A DNA stretch of 64,000 nucleotides from Paracyclopina nana. Its lineage: Eukaryota > Arthropoda > Copepoda > Cyclopoida > Cyclopettidae. The translations under genes and the position numbers were made by a program. The DNA is taken from positions 4,298,001 through 4,362,000 of the forward strand of contig JAGUCH010000006.1 of assembly GCA_019096065.1 (NCBI GenBank), in the 5' to 3' direction. The notes beneath the pieces were generated by a model. That model saw nothing but the letters and a program-made list of their open reading frames with translations, ran no database searches and was not told where the DNA came from. Below are positions 1 through 12,124 of this stretch, one piece after another. Position 1 is the first letter of the stretch. The number at the start of each line of letters is the position of its first letter.

Positions 1-118
1 GAGGCAAGTCTTGAAGCTAGAAGCAAGTCTTGAAGTTAGAGGCAAGTCCCAAAGTTTCAGCCAAGTCTTGAAGTTTAGGCCAAATCTTGGTGCATTGTCT
101 AAGTCCTGAAGTATCATC
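1..118. repeat. Minisatellite of about 19-20 bp units, cut by window edge
   Basis: Five or six successive copies of a unit resembling GGCAAGTCTTGAAGTTTAG run from the first base. The copies diverge progressively to the right. The array begins mid-unit at base 1, so it probably continues to the left of the window. No coding role is apparent. Confidence 0.8.
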
Positions 119-179
119 TAGGTTGTGAAGGTAATCGTATATCAGTTATAGTTTCAACAAATTTAAAGTATTTGGTCAG

Positions 180-865
180 TCTAAATTCTAGTATGGTATG
201 TATTAGCAACAGTTTTCATTTCTAGCCTGGTAAAAATTGCTGTTCCTGGTCTGTCACAGTAGTTTCTATTCCTGTGCTGTCACAGTTGTTCCTATTCCGC
301 TCTGTCTTGGTGTAGATTCTAGCACAGTATGTCCTGGTAGATCCTATTCCGGCTTCCTGTCTATCCAAGGACAGTATGTTTTTGTCAATTCAGGGACTGT
401 TTGTTACTGCATTCTTACAATGTACAAAATGCAGCGCCAAAAATGCAACCGTGCAACAGACAATTTGGCCGGTTTATTTACTACTTCTGAGCAGCCCACT
501 GTGTGCAGTTTTGGAGCCGCATGCTGTACAATATGTTTTAGCTTTCAATCCAAGTATGATCCGTTTTTTGGTGCAGGGACAATCAGTTATGTCAGGCTAT
601 CCAGTCACAGTTCGTTATGCTTGACCCTGGTTCTGCTAAGTCATAGTAGTCGATCCAAGGAAGGACTATCCATTTCATTGATCCAAGGACTGTTTATCTT
701 CAAAGTCAATCCAGGGACTATGAGTTATGTCTGTCTATCCAAGGGCAATCCGTTGCAGTCTATCCAATGACAGTATGTCCTAGTTGATCTAAGCACGGCC
801 GCTTGATAGTTGGTCCTGGTTCTAGCAAACAGTTGGTCCTGATCTGAGTTTGTCTCAGTTGATCC
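180..865. repeat. Degenerate interspersed short repeats
   Basis: Imperfect copies of short phrases such as CTATCCAAGGACAGTATG, GATCCAAGGACTG and TCCTGGTTCTAGCACAG recur at irregular spacing of about 25-60 bp. An open frame of 177 codons crosses the region, but its residues follow the repeat and match no family I know. It is better explained as an old, diverged minisatellite than as a gene. Confidence 0.55.
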
Positions 866-3100
866 ATGCATAGGACACAGGTCTTATTGATATTAGCATA
901 TTTGAACCTGAGTGCAACTACTAGTTCAACTGAATATCAGAGAGAGTGGCAGTCTTGGCTAGCTGAGATCAACACAAGCCCTCCAAAATTTGCAAAGGTG
1001 GAACTTTTTTTCTTGGCAAGGTGGAGTGACAGATTTCCTATAAATTGCGCCACCTATGACTTTGACCAGTTTCAACCTTTGCAATCTGCTCAGCAATGTG
1101 TGTTGGATGATTGCCGCTATCTCTTATGATAAAGTTGAACCAGCAACTATACATATTTTGACTCAGCTCTATTGAAAAGTGAAGGTTGCTGAATGAAAAA
1201 GCTTTGTGGTATGAAGCATGCTTTCCATTTTTCTATTAAAATAAAGGGCTACTTTCAAATATTTCCGTAGGCCCGCCCTCCGCTGTCCATTTATGGACGC
1301 CTTTACCTAGTTTCATCGATTTATTGCTTCTACTGAGTGCAGCTGCACTCGAGGCGTGAGGAGGAATGGGGGGCAAAAATAGATCTTTAATTGCATCTTT
1401 AACGGCCAATTCATTAAAAAATGTATCATGGCAAACTCGTTTTAAATAGACCGAAGGGTTTGAAAACAATGCGCAAAAAAACCGCGCATCAAATTGCGTG
1501 AATTTTTTCCCATCAAAAACGAGTTGAAGTGCCATCTTTCAATAACCCTTTGTCCATTGAACCTTTCATAATAACTATCACTCACAACCAATAATGCAAT
1601 AATGGTGGGCTGTACTGTTTGGTTGGGTGACAAATTCGTCTGGATTGCTGCCATAAAGTCTGACCAAAAGTGGCATTAGTAAGGCTCTTCGTCGTGGGAA
1701 AAAAGGTGGTGTACTACAAGTAGGATGCGAACGTTATAAAAGCTTTGAAAAGTCAAAAGATGACCTAGGTCAAGCAAAAAGCTGAAGAAGATGCCACCAA
1801 ATGATAGCACGTTTTTTGGCCTGAGAAAACAGTGGGGGGAACCGAGGTCAAAAACCGAGCTCAAATTTTGCAGAAACTTTCCTGACGACCACCCAAGATG
1901 CATAACAAGAGATTACAGATCACACACACAGTTACTTACTTATGTACCAGAGATTCTCTTTGCTGGAAATTAGCAGGAATTGACCCAGGGGCTAACCTGC
2001 ACAAAATGAAATGATGAATCGGTCCTGGAAGATTTTTGAATTTATAATAAGCCTCAGCACTCTTTCAAAGAAAATAGAAAATTCACTCAAAAATGCAAAA
2101 TACTACAGCAGTAGCGTTTCATTTGTTGGAAAGAGATATACCTTAGGTTGGTCCAGGTGTTTGTGGCCAATGTTTGGGCAAAAACAATGCTGAAATACAC
2201 CAGGAGCTGAAATCTTGCACATGTGCAGCTTTTGGACACAATAGACGTAAGCAGACGACATTCTTTCACTCCGCCAGATCTTGCATCATCATTTCTCATA
2301 TGGAGAAGCTTCATTTAGATGGTCAAGACGACATTTTTGAGCATTACTGTACTGTAGCTGTGTGATGACAGAAGAAGAAGACGTGGAAGAGCTTTATGAT
2401 CTTCACTTTGTATATTTTCTTTAGGTTATATGGCCGCACATCATCAATTCAGCATTTTGAGTCTGAGAATAGCAAATCAGCCACAATTTCTCAGCTGAAC
2501 TTTGGAACTGTTGATGTTGCCTGGTTGTCATTTGTCTCTCTTCAATCTTGATAATAAACTTGTGTTGCTAACACAAGAGCCATACATTTTCAGACACACA
2601 TGTACTATTTTTCCTCAAAGCTGCATCCATGGGAATGGCCTTTTTCTTCACTATTTTGACGATCGTTTTCCCTAAAAGAGCTGAAGACAGATGTGTGAGT
2701 GTCAACTTATGGCCATTATATCGACTATGGTCATGGAAATTACGCTACACTTGATTATGGCCGCTTTTTTGCTTTTAACTCATCACACTGGCTTCCATAA
2801 AGATAAGTTCCATTAGCACAACTACGCAAAATAGGCAAGTTTTGGCTAGCTCTCATTTTTTGCAGCATTGCTGCTGTGCGGGGGTTGTTGTTGCAGGTTG
2901 CAAAAAACATCAAAAGTTGAATGAACTTTTCATACTTGTTGTTCACCTTGGGATATAAATTTCAAGCTTTTTTCTTGCTGGCAACGGTTTTTTCGATGAA
3001 AGCAGGCAACCAAAATGAGCACAGAGGGGGAGGAGAAATCTTCCTGAGGAGACAAAAACAAAACGTCTTTTCGTACTACATTTGCCCGCAAATCCCATGA
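866..3100. other. Intergenic, no supportable gene
   Basis: Only short open frames occur here, on both strands. The most protein-like stretch is on the minus strand at 1236-1654, where two overlapping frames of 70 and 99 codons lack a recognisable domain. No RNA gene or clear repeat was seen. Confidence 0.5.
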
Positions 3101-3469
3101 TTACAGGGGGGGGCGCGTACTTTGTCCTACAGTCAACCGATCGCACATAAAACTACAAAACAGTGCGCACGTCAGACTACAAAGATTTTTGGCCTAGAAT
3201 GTAAACAACCCCAACCGCACATGAATCTACATACAACTATTCGCACATGAACTACAAATTACGGAAACGCACACTAAACTACAATCAAATCCATTATTGA
3301 AATTGGCAACAGAAACCACAGTGCTAACTTTTGGCGTTGTCCACTCTCTTAGTTTATTAAGTAATTAGAAGAATCTGCTAATTTATTTTGTAATCTTTGA
3401 TCCTTCAATAGCAGTCAATTATATGGGAAAAATTCTGATTTTTCAATCTATTAGTACATTTTGGACTAT

Positions 3470-3611
3470 TTGGTTTTTTTGGACTTTTAGGCTTTTTTTG
3501 GACTTTTTGGTCTTTTCACTATTTTTAGTTTTTTAATCTTTTAGGACTTTTTGGAATATTTGGACTTTTTGGAATATTTGGACTTTTTGGAATATTTGGA
3601 CTTTTTGGAAT
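3470..3611. repeat. Tandem GGACTTTTTGGAATATTT array (18-bp unit)
   Basis: The best-preserved part (about 3547-3611) repeats an 18-bp unit GGACTTTTTGGAATATTT between three and four times. Degenerate GGACTTTTT copies extend leftwards to about 3470. Because 18 is divisible by three, the minus strand reads as a repetitive Lys/Ser/Tyr peptide, which I take to be an artefact of the repeat. Confidence 0.8.
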
Positions 3612-3728
3612 AATTGTTTGTGCCAAATTGTGGGAATTGTGTGCCTTTTATGAGGTCCCTTTTTTCAAAAGTGCATTTAGTCAAATGTAGTTTCCTGTGC
3701 AAATCATTTGTGTTCCTTTTGCTAACAG

Positions 3729-4101
3729 CAAGATGATCTATAGTAATAAGGTGAGTTCTTGTCGCTGCTTTACTATAGCACACAGTCTGACTGAGCTGTG
3801 GTAGGCTTCAAGACAAAATTTCAATAGAATTCTGTGGATTTCACTTCCAAAAATTTCCATAACCAGCCTTAAATTATCAAAAAGTGCCCAAATTGCATAC
3901 TTTTTTAGAAAAGACAGAACTTATCTAGGAGCTCTGTTGAAGACGCGTGAGATTAGCCCGCTTGCTTCCATGATTGACACGTCACTTGAGCTCACGCGCT
4001 ATGTAGTAAGAACTACTAGCGCCACCTAGGCTAAGACAAACAGATTTGGTGATTTTAGCATGCAAAACTTGCGTCAAGAACTCACTTACGAGACCCCCCT
4101 G
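3729..4101 (+). mobile_element. 373-bp hAT-like MITE, copy 1, nested in element A
   Basis: The element starts CAAGATGATC and ends CCCCCCTG. It is flanked by GCTAACAG at 3721-3728 and 4102-4109, an 8-bp target duplication. Imperfect terminal inverted repeats are visible: GTGAGTTCTTGTCGC near the left end and the complement of GTGAGTTCTTGACGC near the right. An inverted copy of the same length lies at 18807-19179 with about ten substitutions and no indels by eye. Termini beginning CA and an 8-bp duplication fit the hAT superfamily. No open frame of transposase size is present, so it is non-autonomous. Confidence 0.8.
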
Positions 4102-7100
4102 GCTAACAGCTTTTTATGTAGGTTCATGTGCGTATCTGCTAAATGTAGCTTGAGTGCGCTTGGTTCAGTGTAGGTCCATATGCGGTTGGTTTAGTAAAAA
4201 AAAGTTTTGTAGATCCATGTGCGCATCCGTTATTTGTAGTTTTGCGTGCGTTCTGTTTGTAGTTCCTGGTATAGGCATCCTTACAGGGCATTATTAATAA
4301 TTTCTCCTTGTCAACCAAAAGGGGCTTGAACCCCTCAAGTCTCTCACAGTGCGTATCACCTTTATTTTGCTATAGAATTGACACATTCCAAAAGCAGCAA
4401 GCCAGGATATACTGAGTACTATTTTGACAACAATTCAATACTTATGAAATGTTGGCGTCCTTCTAAAAAAGCCGAAAAAGCCCCTAAATTCAGCCCCCAT
4501 TTTGACAATGCCAAAATTGCATTCCTCTAATAATTTGTGAGGACAAAGGCGGTATCCGTTCCTTTAGCAATTTGATGCATACTTTTAAGCATAAAAGTTG
4601 TTAGTTTTTTACCGTTTCGGCCAATTTACACACAGCGCCTTTGTTCCTACATAACATATGCGAGCTTGCTAATTTGCGCTGTCATCCAACTTTTATAAAA
4701 ATAATTGAAATTAAATCTGCAATATCTTCCGTTTCGTCATTTTCCTTACATTTTTTGAAGCATACAAGCGAACTTTTCATGAATTCAGTAAGCTCCTCAA
4801 AGCTGTCGAAAGTTACCCCAAATGTTGACGGTTTTGATTATGATCGAGTTCCCTCGATCGAAGCCAAGGGCGCCACTATGACCTCGGGTTGAAGTGGCAG
4901 GGACAGCTGGCGAGTGCAAAATTGGGTCACCCCCTTTTTTTGCAACATTTATGCATTGGCGAACTAGGGAAGGCCTTCTTATATACCTTCGTTTGACATT
5001 TGACAGATGGCGTGCAAAAGGAGCTGCAGCATTTTTAGACATTCCTCAACTGATCTCATCGATCATTTTGGATTGAAATATTTGAGCGAGGGAATCAATT
5101 CGGGAGCGCAATTTTCTCACCAGGTTTTTAGGTTGGCCTCAGGCACTTTTGGACACTTTTTGGTGATTGAGCGGTCAGCAGCGGAGTGCGAGATCAAAAA
5201 TCCAGATTAACGGATCAACTTTGCGGGGCAATAAGAAAGTGACGGCGAATTTGACATGGCCGTTTTTCTGACTTTTAATGCCACCAACAATGTTAAGCTT
5301 TTTGTTTTCACCCTCGATCTTCGCGCGAGTTTGAAAGATAATAGCAATTAGAAAGGTCCCAGTGGTTTCCATTTTCCGCGCGCATTTTGTTTACAACTAC
5401 TGTATAGCTGCTGTAGTTTATGCCCGCCAAAAGTTGGCAGTCCATTCGTTGAATGCTTTTTCAATAACAACATCTGCAAGCAGCGTCTCCCTCTTTGAAC
5501 TTGGCTATTGGCATTTCTGGCGAAGCAGCGAGAATTCCAATATTTCAAAGGCACCGATCGCACCATTGGCAACTGGAGCAACGCGCGCAAAATCATTCAC
5601 CTAATTTGTTGCTCAAATAACGCGTCATTTGCGTTGATTGAGTTCAACGACCAGCCAATCGGCCGCAACCATCTCACTTTTCAAATGAGTCCGAACCGAT
5701 GAATCAGACATCAGAATGCTGAGTGAAAGGTGTCGCGTTTTTATGGGCCCCTCGTAAATAGCTGAGGATTGGCTCAAAAACAGCCGTGCAATAAATAAAT
5801 CAACCCTTGAGCCGCTTTATACCAGTACGAGCGATCACACTGGGCAATATCTGCTTGCAGGATCTGGAGCTCTCGCGAATTGTTGTTGTTGTCATTTACG
5901 CGCGTCCACCGTCTCAGTGGGAATAATAAGTTATGCAGAGGTGACTGCATTTCGACTGCAGGGTTGATGAGCTGCTGGGGGTAGCAGTTCAATGACCATT
6001 TTTCCCGCCAACTTTGATCCCAATCGCCGGAGCCAATCAGTGGTAAACAAGCAGATTGCTGACCGAGATTAAGCGAGCTGACAACCCGGGAGAAATCATC
6101 AAAACACGGCCAAAGTTGCGTTTTCACGAGACGCAATGAATTTGATTGAAATGCACGCGTTGCATCTGGCAACTCTGAAGTAGGTTAGCAACGATTTGCC
6201 GCGCGCGCTAAGAATTGCCAAGAAGCTCGCGTGAATTGAATGGTTTTCCCACGAGCAGCTGCAGCTGAGAGCTGCAGTAAAACTAAAGAAGAGACGGAAA
6301 GACGCAGAAGCAAAGTGAAAGTGGAGCAACTCGGTTCATGGTCAAGATGATTGTCTCGTTCTTCGCGCGGGTCAAAATTGGCGCGAGTCGGGTTGGAACT
6401 GGTCAACTTTGGACTGTTCCAATGTGATGATGACACAATTGATTGCCCAAAAACATGAATGAGCTTTTAGCCCTAGTCTGACTTCAGATTGAACTGACTT
6501 TCAAGCCTCATCATAAACATGATTCGAAGCAAGTTTGAACCAGTCAATAGCACTGAGATAAATAACAGCAGAAACCTCGGAGCTGCAAACAGTTCATATG
6601 CAAGTTGTACATGTGAGGTCCAATCAAGCTGAACGTGCTCGCGGGGCTTTGCGGCGTACATGGAAATCAATATTTGCAATTGCTTGACTGAGCATGCAAG
6701 TTGCATTTGTATTGCCTGGATGCAATATCAAGATTAATGATGCTCTCCTCGAGCCTTGGCTGGACAATTTTAGATGCTGCGTACCACTGTTGCTCAATTA
6801 CTCAAAGCATCATCATTTTCTCTCCCTCAACAATGGATGGATGCAAGTAGCATGCAAATAGACCCCATCTACCATCAGGGCATGATCATCATTACAGTTA
6901 TTCCCTGGTAGGACATTAGCAGAGCTCTGTTGTTATCCAGTGTACTGGTACTACGTATGTAAATGGCAAAATATCCTAGGTATCCAATTTTTCCCTCTGC
7001 CATGCTGCAAAGCACATCAACAGCTGTAAACTCTGATCATGACGTTGCTTGGGGGTCAATGGCCCAAGTTTAAGCGAGGTAAACTTGAGGTTCCATCAGC

Positions 7101-7403
7101 GGAAGTGGGCTTTCCTCGCATCATTGGTCTTTCTTTGAAATAGTAAACAATTGGCTGATCTGGCCAATGAACCTGTCTGCGTCAAAAACAAAGGCCACAA
7201 TTTGCTTTTCTGCGTCTTTCCGCACTGCAAAGCGAGCGGCCGTGATGCGATAATAATGTGTTATTGCAGCTTGCGGTTGTGGATATAGGGTTACTTTTGC
7301 CACCACCACTGAACTGTAGCTGTACCAGCAGTCCTACTGCTAGGATTCATCCCGAATAATCTTACATTTCCTGTTTGTCTATTTTCTGTCTTGTTTCACG
7401 CCG

Positions 7404-7418
7404 TGCGCGCGCGCGCGC
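7404..7418. repeat. Alternating GC tract
   Basis: Purine-pyrimidine alternating run of G and C. Sequences of this kind can adopt left-handed DNA under supercoiling; here it is simply a short simple repeat with no gene attached. Confidence 0.8.
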
Positions 7419-9285
7419 TAAACTCGCTAATTTCCCAACAACGATCATATGATCGCAGGAACTACGCCAAAAGCTGCTCCATATACCATTTTTATAATGG
7501 TGAGGGTAATTTTCAATGCCACACCAAAGTTAGCAAAAGGTTTTCAAGGCATACAAGTGCTAGCAATGAAGGAAATGTGAATAGGATCAGATGTAGCATC
7601 TCAATACAGATGTGTAGGAACAGAGTAATAATTTGAATGTACTAATTACAGTGTGCAGCGAAAGAATACAATTAAGAAGCAATCCGTTTGTGGCGCGTGA
7701 AAGCAATTTGGAGAAATAATAGCAGCTCCTCAACGCGCATCTGTGTGTAGTGAACAGCTCAAAATATAGCGCTGAATATTAAATTGGTGTTGGAAAAGTG
7801 AGATGTTTTACGCCACGAGCAACAGCAGCTAGCTTGCTTGCTTGTTTTGCGACGGCTGTAATTCTACACTTTCTTGACTAGTTAGCTGTAGCTGTATGTT
7901 AAGGGGGAATCCGTCATTTGCAATTGACAATAATGTGTCTTTTGTGACCAAAAGGAATTGTAACAAACATCCGGTGCATAGTGAATGCTATAAAACATCT
8001 TGGAAGAGGTGAGCAAATAGCCAGCTCTCACGCTGTCGACTTTTTGCCCATTTTTCACGTGACACGGGCCAGCATTTTCTCCCAAATGCACTTTCCTTTT
8101 ATCATTCAACAAATATGATGTCACTTTTAACAGTTGCCATACAGCACACTTGTGTACACTGTGTTTTCTCTTGCATAATTGTGACCTTTGACGTAAAGTG
8201 ACTTTCACACTTGCGGGCTTTTATACAAATTACTTTTTAGGCCCCATAATTACTTGTTCTTCGAAAGCTGTTCTCGTCTCTCATCTGAATCGTTCCTTTG
8301 ATTTGCCATGACATTTTTCTCAAGGCTCACAGTTCGTGCTGGACAATGACAATTCCAATTAATCTTTGTTTTGTTCAACACCTAGACAAAAATCTATTGG
8401 AATGGCTGTGAGGAGGAGGTAATCTATTGGAAAACCAATGGCGTGAGTAAACAATAGCACTACCTTGCAATTATCACCATGATTGCTAGCTATTTATGTA
8501 CACGACCTGGTTAATTCTCAGCCTACTGTGGGAGTGAAATTAGGAATCCATTCAGCCGAAAGAAAACAGTCACGAAAACCACCAGCATCATAGTATGGCC
8601 AAAAACTCGACTAAACTCGAGAAGCATCAACATGAAAGGTGTCAATAGACAGAGAGAACAAGTGTTGCTGGTCAAAAGTGGAGCATGCAGCAATTGAATG
8701 AAAATCCCACAATGATCATTCATGTTTTCCAGATTGTGGTGCTAATTCTTCATTGGCACGTCAAAGGATTCGTTTTTTCAATTAAACCTGTTGACTGGTT
8801 TGGGATATGTTTGATGGACAGATCATCATGGGAGACTGAGCAGCGGGTGGGTTTCACGAAAAATGCATTCACAGAATTATTACGTGACATTTTTGGCCCC
8901 GTTCTGAAGGTCACGAAAGCTGGGACTCAGCACCGCTCATTACGGCTCAGCTAGGGGCCTCAGCAGTGCGATCTCCAAGATGATTTCTATCATCAGATAA
9001 CAGTTGTTGGAATTAATAAAGTACGTTTAACTAGCTCCGAAGGAATGTGCAATCATCATGCAGTCAAAAGGTATTTTCATTGAAAACGGGACACACAGAT
9101 TAACCTCATGCAGGGTTTGAATGGCCATAAAAAGGAGAAAAGAAGTTTTGGCACTTTCCATACAGCCTAAATTGCTTTTGCATCAGTTTAATGGCCATAT
9201 CTGCATCTCAAACAATATGTACGTAGCACATTGAAGGCCCAGCTTTAATTTATGCAGGGTGTCCCATAAAAAGTGCACTTTCGCA

Positions 9286-9303
9286 GTGTGTGTGTGTGTG
9301 TGT
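9286..9303. repeat. GT dinucleotide microsatellite
   Basis: Nine uninterrupted GT units, in intergenic DNA. Confidence 0.9.
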
Positions 9304-11953
9304 CGAGGTCCCAAAGGAATTCATTGCAGCTATTTTCATTTCCGTTAAGGCAAACTGCATCCAAGGAATGTTCATCATCCGCGCAGCTCTCCAAGAAGAC
9401 CATTTTAACGTGCGCGCACTTTTTTAGCACGGATTAATGAATCCTTTGCATTCCAAAACTGCACTCGAGTCTAGGAAGGGATTGTCATCCTCCTCAAGCA
9501 TTGCATGCAAGGATATCACGACTCCTGAGTATTGCACTCGTCACGACAACGACGACGAAAATTCCTCCTCTGAATAATATCTTTTCCAATGTGCTCCAAA
9601 GCTCTATAGCGGCTAAAATCCTTCATCAAAGCACACGATTACCACAATTCCGCTCAAATTTCGCATGAAAGCTTCTTTATTGCCGGAAAAATCTGAGATA
9701 ATGGGTTCATAATCAGCCTTCCTTCTTCTTACAAAATTGCAGTCAGCTTGGCTTGATTATATGATAATCCCCCCAATATCTCAATTTTTGCGCAATAATC
9801 ACGATGCTCGCTCCTATTTGACAAATCAGCTGACTTGGCAATTTGAGGCAGCATGCGCCAAACATAGTCAAAACTCTTGCAACCATAAATAGACAGTGCA
9901 GTGCTTTTATAGAACTAACGGTGTGGTGTCAAGTAGCACAAATTGAATTTCTTGGAAGTGGTGAAGCTACGCTGCATTCCACAAGCTGCTGGAGCTATTC
10001 TTGATAACAGGCCAATTTGGAGGGAAAAAAGAGTCTAATCACTTTCCTTTGGAACTAACGTCATATCAACGGATTTCCTCTCTGATTGCCAATCCACTGA
10101 ATGAATGCGAATCAAGTAGATTTACGTCATCACTTCAATTGCAAGATCACGTCATGCAGAAGGGTTGCAAAAAAGGTGTGAGTCTGGGCTTGCTGATTTT
10201 CAAAGGTCGCAATGACGTAAGGCCGAATAACTGCGTACATTACGTATAGATGTTATAAACAATCCAGGAACATCTCGAGATCTGAGCTTATAAATATGCG
10301 GAGACATCTGTTTGCGCCACACAAGAATTTCCGAGAACAATGTATGGAAAGAAGGCAAACATGGCCAACTCAGCAAGACTTTTTAAGAAAAACACTAGGT
10401 ACAAACTAGCGCATTCTAGCTATACTATGAAAAATTCGTGTTTTTCTGCTGACGAGGAATTCTGCGAAGAAATTAGACCGCATAAATCATCGATTTCCTA
10501 ACATTGGCAAAATCAAGACGTACGCGCATATCAGGTCAAAAAATGTTAAAAGCTTGACTAATTGTGGTAAAGTGCGTGTGTGTGTTTCAGCCACTAATTT
10601 GCTGAGATGGATAGGAAAAACCCTAAGGCCTGCGTTTCAAGGTATTTTAAAGTCTGATGACTCAAGCATTGTTAGCTCAAATCTATTTCTGACTGAACAA
10701 GCAACAAAGAAGGAACAAGCATGCTTTTTTGCAACTTCTTTTGTAAAAAAAGGTTCTGCTGCTGAATGAGGCGTCATGTCTGAGAACTTTCCTGTCCTTT
10801 TTCTGCTTTCTTGACCTTCAGCTTGTGTAAGCATGTACAGAGATGGATTTTCAATGAGTTTTCCTCATAACGGCCTTGAAAATGTTTAAAAGAGAAAGCA
10901 ACGAATTGGAAAATATTCCTGCCAACATGACTCCATTATAAAGCATTATATGATGTGTAAGCAGTTTATACTAAATTACTATTTTGATGATGATGCAAGT
11001 GCGGCCTATTTTTACTGGATTTCTCGCAAAATAGGTGCATTCTTCATTTTCTCTCCATTTTTTCACTTATGATTAATGCTCATTCCTCGCATTTTATGCC
11101 AGTTGACTTTTCATCTATTCCAATTATGTCATTTTTTGTGAGGGGCGCACTATATTCATGAATGCAGAAAAAAAGTTATTTCCTCTTCTTCAGCTGCAAC
11201 TGTAATGCTGTAAAATGCAGGTGGAGTACCGTTCAAGAAAATGTGCGAAAAACATCTCAGTTTTGGGATAATTGTAGTCTTGACGGGGTCACGTGACTTT
11301 CTCAACAAACGGTAATTTACTGTCGAATGGCCAACTATTTTCCTCGAGACTTTCTTTTAGGCGAACGTGATATTGACAAGAATCTTGGACACCATATAGT
11401 CAAATAGTCCAGAATGTCTCTTCTGTGTTCACTCACATGGCAACAGTTGCAAATCTGCTGGCTGCGGCGAAATTTTGAAGAAAACTCGTGCAGTTTTTGC
11501 AAGCTGCATTTGAAAAATGAACAGAGTTGAAATTAATGATGTCTCCTCTCTCTAGACAAATACGGCACGTTATTTGTCGTCTCATCTCGAGTACTGTTGC
11601 TAATCTACCAATTGCATATCAGTGCCATAAGGATTTTAAAAAAAATATGTATCCTGCGAGGATATTACCTAACATAATTTTTTATTGTTGACTATTGTAT
11701 AATAATTGTCGTTCGGCTTTGTTAAACGAAAGCAGGCATTGAACAGAAGGAAAGCTCAATTGGCCAAGATGCATGTCTTTGTTATCTTTACTTCAGCTTG
11801 GACATCACACTGAGCTTGAAAATGCTCAGGAAAATATAATCACATGCGGAGATTTGCTGCTGCCTAAGAATAATTGCTTTCTAAATTTCAAACCGCAAAG
11901 CAAATAAATAAATGCAATTAGCAAGCCTACTTCATTTGCCTGTAGGTGATGAT

Positions 11954-12124
11954 AGGGCGTTCTCATATTGCATTTTAGTTTAACCAAAACTGATACTGGT
12001 TAGACCAAACTGACTTTTGTCCGGACAAAAGTCAGCATTCGTGTAGTGTTTAGTTTAACCAGTATCAGCGTGGTTTAACTAAAATCAGTTTTGGTTAGAC
12101 CAAACTGCGATATGAGAACGCCCT
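11954..12124. mobile_element. 171-bp near-palindromic MITE
   Basis: It begins AGGGCGTTCTCATATTGCA and ends with the near-complement (TGCGATATGAGAACGCCCT). The inner arms also pair: TAACCAAAACTGATACTGGT on the left, AACCAGTATCAG on the right. The centre is a perfect 24-bp palindrome (12011-12034) around CCGG. The trinucleotide GAT abuts both ends, a possible 3-bp target duplication. There is no coding capacity. Size, inverted termini and lack of an open frame define a miniature inverted-repeat element. A 3-bp duplication would suit PIF/Harbinger, but GAT is not the usual TWA, so I leave the superfamily open. Confidence 0.8.

Larger units (their letters stand above)
3101..4288. mobile_element. 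Foldback-like element A with 8-bp target duplication
   Basis: TTACAGGG stands at 3101-3108 and again at 4281-4288, consistent with an 8-bp target-site duplication around an element at 3109-4280. The left arm (about 3120-3290) holds diverged tandem units like CGCACATGAACTACAAAT. The right arm (about 4115-4270) holds the same units inverted (for example TTTGTAGATCCATGTGCG), so the arms can fold on each other. The interior has a GGACTTTTT-rich tandem array (3470-3611) and a nested 373-bp MITE (3729-4101). Long inverted arms built of short tandem repeats resemble the Drosophila Foldback architecture. No transposase remains, so the superfamily is undetermined. Confidence 0.6.
4289..11953. other. 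Gene desert, no supportable gene
   Basis: About 7.7 kb without a recognisable gene. A somewhat GC-richer part (about 5200-6450) carries overlapping open frames on both strands of up to 132 codons, none with a known motif. Small simple repeats occur: alternating GC at 7404-7418 and GT at 9286-9303. A phrase AATCTATTGGAA is repeated around 8390-8440. I see no tRNA, histone or other RNA gene. Confidence 0.5.

Noticed and set aside
1236..1654. Minus-strand frames with a VIERWHF segment, slightly reminiscent of the ERWQF strand of MAD2-type HORMA proteins
   Set aside because: The resemblance is a few residues only. The flanking residues do not fit, and the two halves are in different frames without a convincing splice pair.
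4306..4375. tRNA-like T arm (GGGGTTCAAGCCCC on the minus strand)
   Set aside because: There is no matching acceptor stem, no box A at the right distance and no anticodon arm.
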